A stretch of 64,000 nucleotides of DNA from Sialis fuliginosa (GCA_961205875.1 OY540809.1:20534267-20598266), one strand, 5' to 3'; positions 1 to 11,930 are shown, counted from the stretch's first letter. Notes: generated by a model from the letters alone, not told the origin. A program made the numbers and translations.

Positions 1-1240
1 TAAATCCCCCCACAAGGATTACACTGTAGTTCAATTTTAAGAGGTGCTTCAAGGAGGGGGGTCTTTTTCCATTTAAATAACATGGACAAATTATTCGTTA
101 GTACTAAAGATGGTATTACTGATTCATGATAACGGATAAAAAAAATTTAAGAACGTCATTTTGTAGAGAATAAAATTATGTTCTAATAATGTTAGTTATT
201 GGCTGGGTCATTCCTTTTTCGACAGTACATTAGTAGGGTAATATATTACTATTTAATTGATATTTATAGAAAATTAACGTTAAAATGTAAAAATTAAATT
301 TAAAACGCTTATAAGTTTTAACTCTTTACATTTATGTACATCTATAGCTCTATTTTTATAGAGAATTAAATTTCCTACAAAATTACTTTTAACTTATTTT
401 TATAGAAACAATAGTTTAGCCATATACTATAACTTTATAGATACTTTTGTAGAGAACTTTATCTTCTACAAAAAGATGTTCTTAAAGGATTTATTTTATT
501 TATTTATTTTTTATTTATTTTATTTTATTTATATTTATTTTAGGTCGTAACGAGAGCAAAAAAAATTTTTTATATAAGTTAACGTGCTTTATTTTGGTCT
601 TAAAATAATGCAATAATAAAGTCAGTTACTTTGGTTGTTGAATAGTTGATACTATAAACATGTTTGCAAAAGATATATTTGAAAATGTCAATATAAATAA
701 TCTACTAGGAATTTGATGTCATGTTTGTACATACAAATCATGCATTACTTACTTATCAACATCGAAGTCTAGAGACTGAATCCTATATATATCTAACAAC
801 AAAACTGTGTATGTAATAAAATATGTAACATACGTACAAACGTACCAGGTCTTAGAGGAGACATAAAATACTGCATTCTGTGGAATTCAATCAAAGATAT
901 GGAACTCAATGACATCAGCATAACAAAACTCTCTTGGCTTATTCAAGATGTTAGATAAAATATACCGAGCTATGTACATACATACATAGAGTACTTACTA
1001 AATGGTAATATTATATATAACATATATATAGGTACATATGAACATTTCAGATTATTAAATTATATTTTCTATAGAAATTTAAAATTATCTTTGTGAAACA
1101 AACATATTTTAGATATGGTTATTTATTATGATATAAACTCAAAATGTATCATTAAACATTACAATTCGCTGGTAGAAACCTTGACTAGGGACAAGAAATC
1201 TTTGTTTTATATACATAACAAAAACAATATTTTCTTAATA
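1..1240. other. AT-rich non-coding DNA, no gene seen
   Basis: No coding frame, splice-flanked exon or RNA gene is visible. Positions 230-480 hold several loosely repeated TATAGAGAA/CTACAAAA blocks that look like an eroded dispersed repeat. Positions 490-540 are a low-complexity TTTA/TTTTA tract. The remainder is anonymous AT-rich sequence, probably intronic if the exon at 29027 belongs to a gene that starts to the left. Confidence 0.6.
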
Positions 1241-1885
1241 TAGGGGAAAGTATGGTATATTGGACCACTCGCTAAATCGGACCACCTTTAAATCTCGAAA
1301 AGTAGTTTTCTGATTTCAAATAAATGTAAATAAATTGTAAATAAGTGATTATTGATGTAATTTTGAGTGATTCGTGCTAATGGTGTAGTTAGTACGTGTA
1401 GTAGTAAGCATACAGCGTTTTTAATTTATAGGTTGCAGCAACAATTTATCAACAATTAACTGTCATGTATTGATTGACCAATAATCCTGACATATGTGAT
1501 AATTGTCTTTCTTGAATAATTTAATTGAAATAATGTAACGAGACTGATTTCTTATAGTTTTTTGTTTTAATACTTATGATAAATAATTGTTTGATAGTCT
1601 GTAATTCATAAATATATATTATGTTTTGTTTACAGGTATATTTTAGTTAATATTCTATTAAGTTCCAATTTACAGTACCGGTTGGCTAAATTGAAACAAA
1701 GTTCCGATCACCCATTTTGTTGATTTTTGTGGAATTTATAATAATTATGTTGATTAATACTTAATAGAAACAAAATCTATAAACTACTGTTTCATTTCAT
1801 AAAAACATAATTTGTCTAAACCTAACACTAGTATACTAAATGTTGTAATTTAAAAAAATGGTCCAAATTAACCGACTTTCCCCTA
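1241..1885. mobile_element. TA-flanked MITE with GGGGAAAGT ends
   Basis: The left end TAGGGGAAAGT is matched in inverse by ACTTTCCCCTA at the right end. The match continues inward to GGACCA on the left and TGGTCC on the right, giving about 27 bp of imperfect terminal inverted repeat. A TA lies at each border, as expected of a TA-duplicating (Tc1/mariner-like) element. The 641-bp interior is AT-rich and non-coding, so the element is non-autonomous. Superfamily is inferred from the TA only. Confidence 0.7.
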
Positions 1886-2480
1886 AGAAATACCTACAAA
1901 TACAGGGTATCCAAGTTAATCGTGAAATGTATGGGAATTTCCTAAACAGTAAGAGATACAGATTCGGTTAAATGAGATGAATTAGGTATATGTAAGGAAG
2001 TGGTGAGTATTACTACATTAAAAAATATTAATTATTATATGTGTTTAGGAGGTATACCCAAAAGTCTTAAAATTAGGAAATTCTTTAAATAGCTATAATT
2101 TTTTTGTCAAAGTAGATAGGTACTTTTTGTTCGAGGTTTCTTAAAGCACATTTTGTGTATGATTGATTGATGCATTTAGAATTTTTATATCAATTTTACT
2201 TTCCGAGTTACAAGCCCTAACTTTAGTTTTTCTTATGGGCCACGAAATTGGCTATAGCATATTTGAACGTGTTTTTTACTCTACAACGATATGTCACTTG
2301 TCATATTTATTTTTGAAAATAAGTCGAAGTACTAAATACTAGTGATATTTATATGGTATAATATTTTATTACAAACAAATTATTTATTAAACAAAAATCA
2401 CAATAACAATAACAAATGAATATTTGAAAACAATAAACTATTACAAAAAAAAACGTTCTTGCTTTTTTCGAAAATAAATA

Positions 2481-2650
2481 TATGTCAATGCATATAGAGA
2501 TTTCAATTCGCGTTCAATTACACTGTTTTTATTTGTACATTTTTGTTGTAAAAGCAAGTAAGATTAGGTACTGTGCCATAGATGTGCTAAAAAAAATCAT
2601 GTGTGTATGTTGCAGGTAAAATATTGGTCGAAATTCGACCATATGCAATA
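2481..2650 (+). repeat. Dispersed repeat family F, copy 1
   Basis: Shares TATAGAGATTTCAATTCGCG followed by GTGCCATAGATGTGC and a TGTGTGTATGTTGC block with positions 7078-7190 and 27484-27700. It abuts a truncated member of the AGGTACTGG MITE family at about 2655. No coding capacity is visible. Class unknown. Confidence 0.55.
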
Positions 2651-2654
2651 CTAG

Positions 2655-2856
2655 TAATTAATAAATAGATTACACTAATAAATTAATTTAAATGTCCACC
2701 ATTTTGACACCCATTAATCGAATCAAATTAAGCTATTTTACAGTTAAGTGTCTATAGATTATGATTTATGATTCTGTAATGGTAAAAGAATTTAGTACAT
2801 TTAACTAAACAAGTGTCTAATACTGGGGTACTATCCAAGACTGGTGCCAGTTTCAT
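2655..2856 (+). mobile_element. AGGTACTGG-family MITE, copy A (right half only)
   Basis: Matches the right half of the copy at 4701-5179: the ATGTCCACCATTTTGACAC block, the ACAGTTAAGTGTCTATAG block, and the terminal CCAAGACTGGTGCCAGT. The left half is missing, replaced by the family F repeat. Confidence 0.7.
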
Positions 2857-3387
2857 ATATTATATACTAATAGACAGAGCAGTTACACACCATTTATATC
2901 TTCTTTATATGTATAAATAAAATAAAAAATAAATAAAAATAATATTATATAAGGAGAAAAAAAAGAAAAAAATAAAAATTATAATATTCAATTAACATTT
3001 TCTTCTGTAACAATTACTAAGAAAACATCTTAGAAAAAAGAGGAGGAGAATAAGATGAACAAAAAAATCCACAAAACACGAGTTTAACAAGAATCTCACC
3101 CACATTAAATTTAATTTTGTTTTTAGCACGCGGAATCAATGTTAAAGCAAGTGGGGTTTGAGCAAAAAACTTAAATTATATTAAGATTGTTTTGCTTTTA
3201 GAGTAAAATGACAAAAACATGCACTCACTACCTGTATTTAATCGATGCCAGTTTTGCAAAGTTTTAAAAGATGTGATAGAACTTTGTAACTCTCGTGTGC
3301 CCAGAGGCGTATGGAAGTGTTTTCAACTTTGGAAAATTTGAATAATATGTATGTACACTTAAACAACTTATGGAAAATATATATATA

Positions 3388-3955
3388 TCCTTAATATACA
3401 TATATAAAGATGAACGTCTCTCTGTCTGTATGTCCGTTTGGGCTCTTATAACTCGAGAACTATTTGTCTGATTTACGTGTTTTGTTTTTTTTGTTCATAG
3501 ATATATTCTCTGGCCAGGTTATAGTTTGTTACGTTAGGTAACATAATGAATTAACAGTGATAATAATAGTAAATAAGTCAGAAAAAAGTTTTGTCGCAGC
3601 CTTAACCGTTAAATATTGAACAAAATAATGTAGTAAAGAATTGTGTAGAATGAAAAGATCTAAAATAAAGTCGGCGATACCATGTATCTAACTTTTATAT
3701 TTAAGCCATAATGACTGATTTTATGTTACAAAGAAAATTTAAAATGTTTGGGTTTTGTTTACGTGGACTTATGACCGACAAAACATTTATCGGAATATCG
3801 AAATTAATGATTTCATCGTCATAAGTACTTAAGGTAGATATAATTTTCCCTTTACAGCATCCAATTTGTTCTTTAAGTTTAGTAAATAATACGTTAAATA
3901 AGTTATATACGGTAAAATATTATTAATAACGTGCTAACTAAAAGAATAAATAAAA
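3388..3955 (+). mobile_element. Helitron-like element, family b, copy 1 (3' end missing)
   Basis: Begins A|TCCTTAATATACATATATAA and continues through AACGTCTCTCTGTCTG, matching the 5' end of the 907-bp copy at 24935-25841 read on the minus strand. The homology includes CTCGAGAAC, TCTGGCCAGGTTATAG, the AACAAAATAATGTA block and TTGGGTTTTGTTTAC. The 3' terminus with its GCTAG is absent, and the sequence passes directly into a different Helitron-like fragment near 3960. Non-coding, so non-autonomous. Confidence 0.75.
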
Positions 3956-3960
3956 CAAAT

Positions 3961-4101
3961 CGTGCGTACAAATGTCACACACCTGTTTTTTTATCTAATA
4001 AATTTTTCGAGATAGAAAATGTTCTTCCTCAGGATGCCAAATTTCATCAAGATCGGTTCAGACAAAGAGACACACTTTCGCATTTATAATTTTAGTATGG
4101 A
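3961..4101 (-). mobile_element. Helitron-like element, family g, copy 1 (3' truncated)
   Basis: Read on the minus strand it starts A|TCCATACTAAAATTATAAATG, then carries GAACCGATCTTGATGAAATT and a CATCCTGAGGAAG block. These are shared with copies at 19165, 20665, 21824, 38175 and 43285. Its 3' part is lost where it meets family b. TC start, non-coding interior and A/T flanks fit the lepidopteran Helitron type. Confidence 0.7.
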
Positions 4102-4698
4102 TCAATATTGTTTGGTAGAATAATAATTTATGTAAATGTTCTAAGTAATTTACCGCTTTGGAAGTAACTTTTCTGATTAAATTTTTTAGAAATTCTTATT
4201 GTCTATAAATGTGTATGCCTGAGTAAACAACATTTAATGTGCTTTCAGAAGTTAGTGAATAACAAAATTTTTAGTAGTTGTTAAAAAAAACTCACTGTTT
4301 AAATGAATTTCTTATATAATAAATTATATTTTTTGCATCTCATATCTAATTTACTTGTTATAAAAACATAAATTGTCTAGTCCGTTTATTTATGGGTAGT
4401 TAGTCGCATTGACATATGAACCATTAATATACATTATTTAAACTAAAATAATATAAAGATATTGAATACAGAACATTGAAAGAAAATATTAGTTATGAGA
4501 ACATATTTTATAAAAAAAACTCGATTCGTTATGTTAGGTCCCTAAAGCTATGTATAACATCTTCAAAGAATTTTCTTTTTTCCTTATACACATACAGATA
4601 TCCCTTTTGGGAAAAATAATAATTGTCTATTTTTATAAGTTCATTTTTATGAATATTTGTAGAAAAGTATGTTTACTTTTCATATAAAAATAATGATA

Positions 4699-5181
4699 TA
4701 AGGTACTGGCACCAGTTATGGCCGATATAAGAGCAAGGTTTACTGTTTTTGTGATTGACGAGGTTCTTTTTTGTAATTATCATGAACTCATGTTACTAAT
4801 AATACAAATAACTCTTTATTTAATCAATTTAATTATCAAAGTCCGCAAATATAGTTTGTTTTTTAAATTATAATAATTACAATATGATAAATGACACAAA
4901 AGATATAAAAGAAAATCGTCAAATTTGAAACAATGTAAAGCATTTGCTATGATAATATAATAATCAATAAATAAATTATACTAATAATTAGTTTAAATGT
5001 CCACTATTTTGACACCTTTTGACCGAATGTCATCAAATCACGATGTAAGACAGTTAAATGTATATAAATTAATATTGAGAAATAGTAGTAATCAAATATC
5101 AACAAATATTTCTAATTTAGTACTTTTAATTTTAAAATAGCCATTACTGGGGTCATATCCAAGACTGGTGCCAGTACTTTA
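4699..5181 (+). mobile_element. AGGTACTGG-family MITE, copy B, both ends present
   Basis: The left end AGGTACTGGCACCAGT and right end ACTGGTGCCAGTACTTT are inverted repeats, and each is bordered by TA (4699-4700 and 5180-5181). The 479-bp interior shares long blocks with copies at 2655, 22654, 28405 and 54483, including TTTAATTATCAAAGTCCGCA and AATGTAAAGCATTTGCTATG. No coding frame. A TA-duplicating MITE is the simplest reading. Confidence 0.8.
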
Positions 5182-5224
5182 TTTCGATCAATTCAAATAG
5201 GTCCGGGAGTTCTTTTATCTTAAT

Positions 5225-5570
5225 ATATAATAAAAATGTTGGCCCATGTGTATGTAACGTCGTCACATCTGAACCATATTCGCACCATATGTTCATTTGG
5301 TACTCCGATAAGTTTATATTATTTTTAGACCCGATAGGTGGCGCTGGGGTCGAGATATTTTGAAAAATTGTTTTTTTCCATATGAAAAATGTATCAAAAC
5401 GTTGGTTTTTGTCAATGAGATCATCATGCCAAAACCACTGGACGTACCGAAACCATATTCACACCATATGTTCGTTTGCTGCTCCAATAAGTTGATCTTT
5501 TTTTGGACTCGGTATGTGGCACTGGAGTCGAGACATTTACGAAAATGTGTGCTTATGGTCTGATTTTTAA
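5225..5570. repeat. Two diverged tandem units of about 179 bp
   Basis: The block around 5271-5362 (ACCATATTCGCACCATATG through GGGGTCGAGATATTT) recurs at 5450-5539 (ACCATATTCACACCATATG through GGAGTCGAGACATTT), giving a period near 179 bp. The second unit ends where the foldback element at 5573 begins, so the foldback probably inserted into it. Short open frames here on both strands have no recognisable product. Confidence 0.6.
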
Positions 5571-5572
5571 AC

Positions 5573-6280
5573 ATCCCGGGAAAAAATTTCAAATCTGAAG
5601 TGATCTCGGTTGATCTTCATTTTGGAACAAATCAGATCTTTGTAGATAAATAAACTTTTGTCTACCTTAAATAACAAATTAATACACATATACTATATAG
5701 AAACCTTGTTTATAATTTAATCAATTAAAAAAAATTTGTACAGAAACGTATTGAATGATATTTGAGGCCCGTGTATTAAATTAATAAATAAATTCACAAC
5801 TCATCCCCTGTCATAGATGAAGGGTTGTAATTGGTCTCATTCGATCCAGCGGGAAAAATACTTCGGGATACTAGGTGAATTTTTCTCTGTTTCGCTACTT
5901 ATGATATTCATTATATGTAGAAAATTTAAATATCTCGACTCCTGTGCTAGATAGAGGGTTGTTTTGCCCCCCCACACCCCTAGTATACCAAAGTATTTTT
6001 CCCGCTGGATTGTATGAGACCAATTACAACCCTTCATCTGTAACAGGGGGTGAGTTGTGAATTTATTTATTAATTTAATACACGGGCCTCAAATATCATT
6101 CAATACGTTTCTGTACAATTTTTTTTAATTGATTAAATTATAAACAAGGTTTCTATATAGGTAGTATATGTGTATTTGTTATTTAAGGTAGACAAAAGTT
6201 TATTTATTTACAAAGATCTGATTTGTTCCAAAATGAAGATCAACCGAGATCACTTCAGATCTGAAATTTTTTCCCGGGAT
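5573..6280. mobile_element. Foldback element with about 300-bp inverted arms
   Basis: The left arm 5573-5875 and right arm 5979-6280 are inverted copies. Both termini read ATCCCGGGAAAAAATTTCA at the outside and end near CTAGG at the loop. Only scattered substitutions separate the arms. The loop of about 103 bp is AT-rich with a C-run at 5968. No transposase frame is present; the short open frame across the right loop border is a by-product of the palindrome. A related end lies at about 60206. No clear target duplication is seen. Confidence 0.85.
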
Positions 6281-7590
6281 ATTATATTTGGGCAGAACAA
6301 CGTTTGCCAGGTCAGATAATTCTACCTTTATTCTACAGTTAATTTAATCAAACCAATAATGTCTCCATACTCTCCCTCTCTTCCCCAATACAGCCCTGTT
6401 TTATATTAGTAATCCACCTCCTATCAATGAACGGGGCGGACTGGTGCCGAGATGTTTTCAGTTATACGGCAATTTAGAGTTTTTTCTTGTCTTGAATTTG
6501 CATAAACTGAAACCAGTGTAATCCGCGCACAACAACAGTTTAATCCTGTATCTTGGGGATTTATCTGTGACTACGATGTGTTCTCTCTGCCGTATTATGT
6601 GGTATGTAACATACATGTGTGTATCACATACATATGTACATATATAGGTATGTATATTGTACTTGAATTTCAGTAGCGCGTACTTTGGCAAATGATTTGA
6701 ATTTGAATCGTCTTCAAGAAATAGAAATGCGGTGAATTAACTTTAAATGTATGTTTGTATGCTCTTTGGTAACTTTCCCTACCACTAATTTATAGTTTGT
6801 AGTCAAATATAATTAAAATACAAACAGTTTTATGATTTGATTATAAATTTAGAAATTGCACAGTTTGGTAAGTAGTACCGTTCAAAAAGTGTTCAATAAA
6901 ATATTTTATAAATTTCAATTGTCGAAAATATTAATGTTTTAAATCAAATATTCTTATATAAAATTATATACGTTATTATTATGTTAAAGTGAAACTTCTT
7001 TTGTTTTCATTAACCATGTGAATTAAATAATATAAATTAACTATTAACCTATTATAAATAAATTATATAATAGGTTAGAATAGGTAAGGTTAGGTACTGT
7101 GCCATATATGTGCACAAATAAAAAATCTTGAGTGTATGTTGCCGTTAAGGTAGGCAAAATATTAGTCGAATTTCAACCATAAGCGATACTAATTATAATT
7201 GATATCTCATATTCAGTACGTGCGCTACTGACGTATGTATGCATGCAAGCATGAATGTTTATGTGTGTGCACCAACACAAGCACATACGATGATGAAAAT
7301 TACTTTGAAAGTGGTAGACGTTGCATGTTTACATTAATCTAACTTTAACAACGCAAAAGTATTGTACTTGTTTATTATGTTTAAAGGACTGTGTACATTG
7401 GAACTGTTGCTGCATTCTGTGGAATGTCATCCTCACATCTGACACCAACCACCTATTGTCTTTTAACTCAAACAGTGAATCGTTAAGATTATACAATTAA
7501 CGGTTTAACTTCATACGAGAGTATTGAATGTAGTTAGATTTGAACATGTTTTAACGTGTCTGGTATAAGATTAGTTATACGAGTTATATA
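6281..7590. other. AT-rich non-coding stretch with one family F copy
   Basis: No host exon is visible. Positions 7078-7190 carry family F (GTACTGTGCCATATATGTGC, then TGTATGTTGCCGTTAAGG). A hairpin with 11-bp arms AACCTATTATA/TATAATAGGTT lies at 7046-7076. The rest, including 6300-7040 and 7200-7590, shows nothing assignable. Confidence 0.5.
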
Positions 7591-7599
7591 CCTCTTCTG

Positions 7600-7870
7600 A
7601 GTTTTGAAAAAAAAGACTGACAAGTGCGAGTAGAACTTGCGCCCTAAGGGTTCCGTACCGATATATAAAACTTAATTATTGACAATAGTTAGTTACGTAG
7701 ACAATAGAATCGCTTCCCACGATTGGCATGTAATAATTCTACATAGAATTAGAAATTAATGATTTTCGGATTTTTTTTGTACTTGTGCTATAAGACTTTC
7801 TTTCGTACCTAATTTCAAGATTCTAAGTCAACCTTATTGGTTTTGATGATCAGTCAGTCTGTCAGTATTG
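7600..7870 (+). repeat. Lepidopteran GGGTTCCGTACC-type dispersed repeat
   Basis: GACAAGTGCGAGTAGAACTT followed by AAGGGTTCCGTACC, and later CAAGATTCTAAGTCAACC and TTTTGATGATCAGTCAGTC, is a sequence type I recognise as abundant in moth and butterfly genomes. The last two blocks recur inside the palindromic element at 18227-18763. Non-coding; the exact class is not settled by the sequence. Confidence 0.6.
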
Positions 7871-7959
7871 CATTAAGTAAGAAACTTGAATTTTCTACAG
7901 GACTATGAGGCTATAGTCTGTAGACTTTAGTATTTGCGTAGAAAATCGACTAGTTATTT

Positions 7960-9723
7960 GTCACAATTTTGTTATTAAATATTTTTCATACATTACAAAT
8001 TTCGATAAATTTCATTTTGACAATTAGGGATTTTTACATTTTGCTTTGATAATATTAACCAGTTATTATTAAATGTCAAAACAACAATGTTAAAATCAAA
8101 TTTTATTTTTATTTTCTCTGTGCATAGATGTAAAGTACTAATTAAAATGATGACAAACAATATAAAATATATATATCACATATTATATACCTATATACAT
8201 TTGATTATAAAGTTAATATTTTAGACTACAAATAGAATTCTTTACTGTACATAATACCAAAGCCAATACTGGGAAAATCGAGATCTAAATAAAGCAAAAT
8301 TCAACAATTTGCAAACGAGGTATTTCGAATCAATAATTTAACCTATATATAGGTATATTGACTGTTTTATAACCAACATTATTAATTACTTTAGCACATA
8401 ACAATGTCAAATTAACAGACCTATAACTAACAGTCCACGACATGTTTGAGCCACGCCTACCCGACAATCGGCAACTGTTTTAACACTGCTTTGTATCTGT
8501 TATAAATTAATACAAGCGGTACTCGTGCGGTTGACATTTATATGGTAACTAAACATGCAAATTCTTACCAACTTGCAGTCAATGAATACCCTGATAAAAA
8601 TGTTACCACACTTCGTTATCGGGCTTTGTTAATAATGCAAGAAATATTGTATGTTTCGTGTATAAAGGTCAACGGTTATTATATTCATTTTTTTACAGTT
8701 TATCATCATTATTTATGTATTAGTGAATAGTTTAGAAATGTAATTGGGTTTGACGTGTATTTTAAAGTGACCTTTTAAATAAACTATAATAAGTTTAAGG
8801 GTAACAAATGTGTCATTGAATTTTATTTTATACGTTTAAAATCAATATGTCATCACATATAAATAATAACCTTTGTTTGTCATCTAACGCATGACGTTGG
8901 CTATAGAACTAAAAACTTAATAAAAAAATAAAAAAAAACAATTTAAATTTTTTCGTACGTGAAAAATTTGAATTTCTATATTTAAACAATTATAACGTGA
9001 CGACCTTGCAAATCTATTACATGTTAGCTGCGTCAAAACGCAGCGCCGTTTCGACGCAACTAACATGCCACTTGTATTGAATCAAATATAATAGCTTTTC
9101 AAGGTGACCGTTCTGTAAAGTGCCAAGGCTTTAAACGTATTATTGGATTTGAAATCATTTATTAATGTTTGCATTACAAAAAAAATCGAAATATTGTTTA
9201 TTAAGCGAACAATACGTATTTATCAGATAAATGTAATTTTTTTCTGTTATAATGAAATTTAAAAATTATAAATTGTATCTATAATCTATTGTATATGTAT
9301 ATGTAAAATATATGTATCTTTTGAATTTATTAAGTGCCTATATAATATGAGGGTAAAATAATGAAATTTAATTTTAATTTACAGAATACAGGTATATGAT
9401 TGGTATGTCATTAGACATCTTCTATATTTAAAACAAAATTTTAGTGAACAATTGAAATTAGTTGTTGCTTTCTGCAAACTACAATTACCTACATATTATG
9501 TGATTATGACAAAAAAAATGTAAGTAGGTATTGTTTCTTTGATAAACATCTTAAAATTGTAAATATACAAACTAATAATAATATACTATTTCAGCAGAAA
9601 TGTGTTTGATATTGATATAGTATTGAAAAAAAGTTTACGTCTATTATTAACTATAATATAAAAATAAATATTACAGGAGTTTATTGTTTAAATACTGTAT
9701 TAACAGCTTTCAGTTAAATTATC
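7960..9723. other. AT-rich non-coding stretch, one GC-rich hairpin
   Basis: Mostly anonymous AT-rich DNA with one short open frame at 8542-8730 that has no recognisable product. The only sharp structure is the hairpin at 9020-9067, listed separately. Confidence 0.5.
9020..9067. repeat. GC-rich 21-bp hairpin
   Basis: The left arm 9020-9040 (CATGTTAGCTGCGTCAAAACG without its last base) pairs with the right arm 9047-9067, which ends CGCAACTAACATG. Two mismatches (one C/T and one A/G) and a 6-nt CAGCGC loop separate perfect pairing. It stands out against AT-rich surroundings and could be a tiny inverted-repeat element or a structured RNA. Confidence 0.7.
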
Positions 9724-9781
9724 TAAATATGGCGAGATTTGAGGTTAGGGCGCAAAGCACCCAGGGGCAAAATCCTTAGTT
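9724..9781 (-). repeat. Short repeat, inverted relative to 15840-15900
   Basis: AAATATGGCGAGATTTGAGG followed by GGGCGCAAAGCACCCAGGGG is the near reverse complement of the sequence at about 15840-15900. The GC-rich GGCGC core is probably part of an old dispersed lepidopteran repeat. Confidence 0.55.
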
Positions 9782-9844
9782 TATAATAATAAGACAATTA
9801 CATCAATTCTTAAAAATATAATATATGTAGATTATTCAACTAAT

Positions 9845-9965
9845 TTTTCTAGGGCTACATGCCGAGGCGAAACTTTTCTTGGTTCCTGTCTCGGTCACGT
9901 GTACGAGACGAGACTGGCTTAGTATTTTTGTGGCGAGATTGAGCGAGATTCCACAATTTATCTCA
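9845..9965. repeat. Possible end of a hAT-like element rich in CGAGAC motifs
   Basis: CTAGGGCTACATGCCGAGGC is followed by several GAGACGAGACT/GCGAGATT motifs. A similar start (CTAGAGCTGCACATGAGACG) occurs at 27202, also followed by CGAGACTGAGA. The TAGRGCTGCA-like terminus resembles the hAT-type end at 48063. No matching far end or target duplication was found. Confidence 0.35.
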
Positions 9966-9984
9966 CAAATAGACAGACAGATCG

Positions 9985-10631
9985 TTTTTAGGTTTCCGAA
10001 GAAACCTTATTAATCTCACTTTGTTGTCCATCCATCCGTCCGTCATTTTCAGTCAAAGCAAAATATCTTGTAAACTATATAAACTAGAAACTTGACATTT
10101 TTACTGAATATGTAAAATGATGCCCTCTAGTAAAAGATGTACAAATTTATTGAAAAAATATTTTTTCTGGTGGAGGCGCCAGGAGCTAAAGCTAGGTAAA
10201 AAAAATTATACCAAGGCATGTGGTACGTCAAAATGTATAACCAAATCAGTGGAATCTAACCATCTTTTTTATTTTTTTCTAAATAAAAAATGACGCCTGT
10301 AGAGGGCTTTAAAGCAGTATTTTATTCCCTCCCCCCAACACCTATAACTCGGTAACTACTGGCTCAAAAAATCTGAAAAAAATTGGTAACGGGGCTTTTG
10401 TGGGACTACCAACGATAAATACTAAAATCAATAATATAATTTTAAATTTTGGAATAATAGAGAGGTGCGTCAGAATTTTCATTTTTTATTTTCATATCTA
10501 GGCATGTGGGGTGTCAAAATGTAGATCTCAATTAGTAGAATATGACACTATTATATATTTTTTTCTAACTCAAAAATGCACCTGTAAGTGGCTCCAAACA
10601 TTCCACGTAGTACGTACTTCGGAACCTTTAT
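9985..10631 (+). mobile_element. Repeat family K, copy 1
   Basis: Starts with GGTTTCCGAAGAAACCTTAT, contains a TCCATCCATCCGTCCGTC run, TTGTAAACTATATAAACTAG, an AAGGCATGTGGTACGTCAAA block, and ends near TACTTCGGAACCTTTA. A second copy lies in the opposite orientation at 36890-37310. The ends are weakly inverted (GGTTTCCGAAG versus CTTCGGAACC), suggesting a non-autonomous DNA transposon. Non-coding. Confidence 0.6.
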
Positions 10632-10919
10632 GGCATACACCCATTTGTCTTTTTTTATTTTGAAATAGAGAACCCTAAAAGTATAAGATTTATTTCTGTT
10701 TAATCAGAATTGAACATATTTACTGTTCGGATCACATGACATGATGGACATGAAAACTGTGATAAAATTATTTAAAGTTAGAACGCAAATCACAAAACAC
10801 TGTCCATGTATTTTATTTCCAAAGCCAGTAAAAAGCGTCGCAGTTTAAACAGAGAAACCATTATATAATTATACCATTTAGTAAAGAGCATAAAATACAT
10901 GTAATTCACTGTCATTTAC

Positions 10920-11045
10920 ATCTACTGGGTGTAAAACATCGCAGGGTAAAGGGTAGGCCTCCTTAAATTACACTCTCCCGACGTATTTAAACAGTGGTCC
11001 GAGGGTCAGGCCTACGGTCACACGATGTACGCCAACGGCTAAAAG
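10920..11045. promoter_or_regulatory. GC-richer single-copy island, candidate regulatory DNA
   Basis: CATCGCAGGGTAAAGGGTAG, CTCCCGACGTATTTAAACAG and CACACGATGTACGCCAACGG lie within about 120 bp of markedly higher GC than the flanks. The segment does not match any repeat in the window. No exon with good splice sites is obvious. Regulatory function is inferred only from composition and location in a probable intron. Confidence 0.2.
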
Positions 11046-11605
11046 GTTATTTTAGTAATTAGTTTTGTTTTTGGTCGAAAATATGTGAACGTGTGTGTGT
11101 GTGTGTGGAACCTTTTTAGATGCTTAGTTCTGCCGTAATTGGTTTAAATTTTGTGGCGTTGGAAATGGATGTAGTGTGTTTAATTCTCAAGATTTGGGGC
11201 TGTTGTACTTGATATTTCTTTGGTTTATTTTGTTAAAAATTGTTTTAATTAACTCAACTGTGCTATTATTGATATTTTTAGATATAAATTACAGCTTACA
11301 GTTTTTCTGAAATTAAATAAATTTCTTTTAAAAGCCAATTAAATATTGTATTGTTTAAAAAGTTTATTTTGTTCAAACAAAAAAATTTCTAAAAATACAT
11401 ATTTATTAAATCATGAATTGACAATTATTTTGCGATTGAATAAAACTTTTAAAAAAGTTATAATTTTTCCTTTTTTATTTCTGTTATAAATCTAATATCT
11501 CACTTTTCTTCTGATTGTCGTATAAATTTGAAATTTTGTACACGTATATCAGTCCGGTGACAATGTAATATTGTATATCTAATATCGTTCTAAATCCAGC
11601 CCAAG

Positions 11606-11930
11606 ATGGCGGATTACCTTTTTCGTCACAACCCGCTTGATATAGATATCAAATAAAAGGGTTTAACGAGTAGAATACGATAATCTATCTGACGTCATTC
11701 TAAACCAAATATGATTGACGCCTCAAGATTGCGGATTACCTTTTTCGTCACAACCCCCTTGATATAGATATCAAATAAAAGGATTTAACGAGTAGAATAC
11801 GATAATCTATCTGACGTCATTCTAAACCAAATATGATTGACGCCTCAAGATTGCGGATTACCTTTTTCGTCACAATCCTTGATTTGGGCATCAAATGAAA
11901 AGGTATGACGAGCTTTACCTGTTAATATGT
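11606..11930. repeat. 122-bp tandem repeat, about 2.5 copies
   Basis: GGATTACCTTTTTCGTCACA recurs at 11611, 11733 and 11855, so the period is exactly 122 bp. The first two units are nearly identical across TTGATATAGATATCAAATAA and GAGTAGAATACGATAATC. The third diverges after CACAATCCTTGATTTGGGCA. Each unit carries an imperfect TTGATATAGATATCAA palindrome. Confidence 0.85.
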
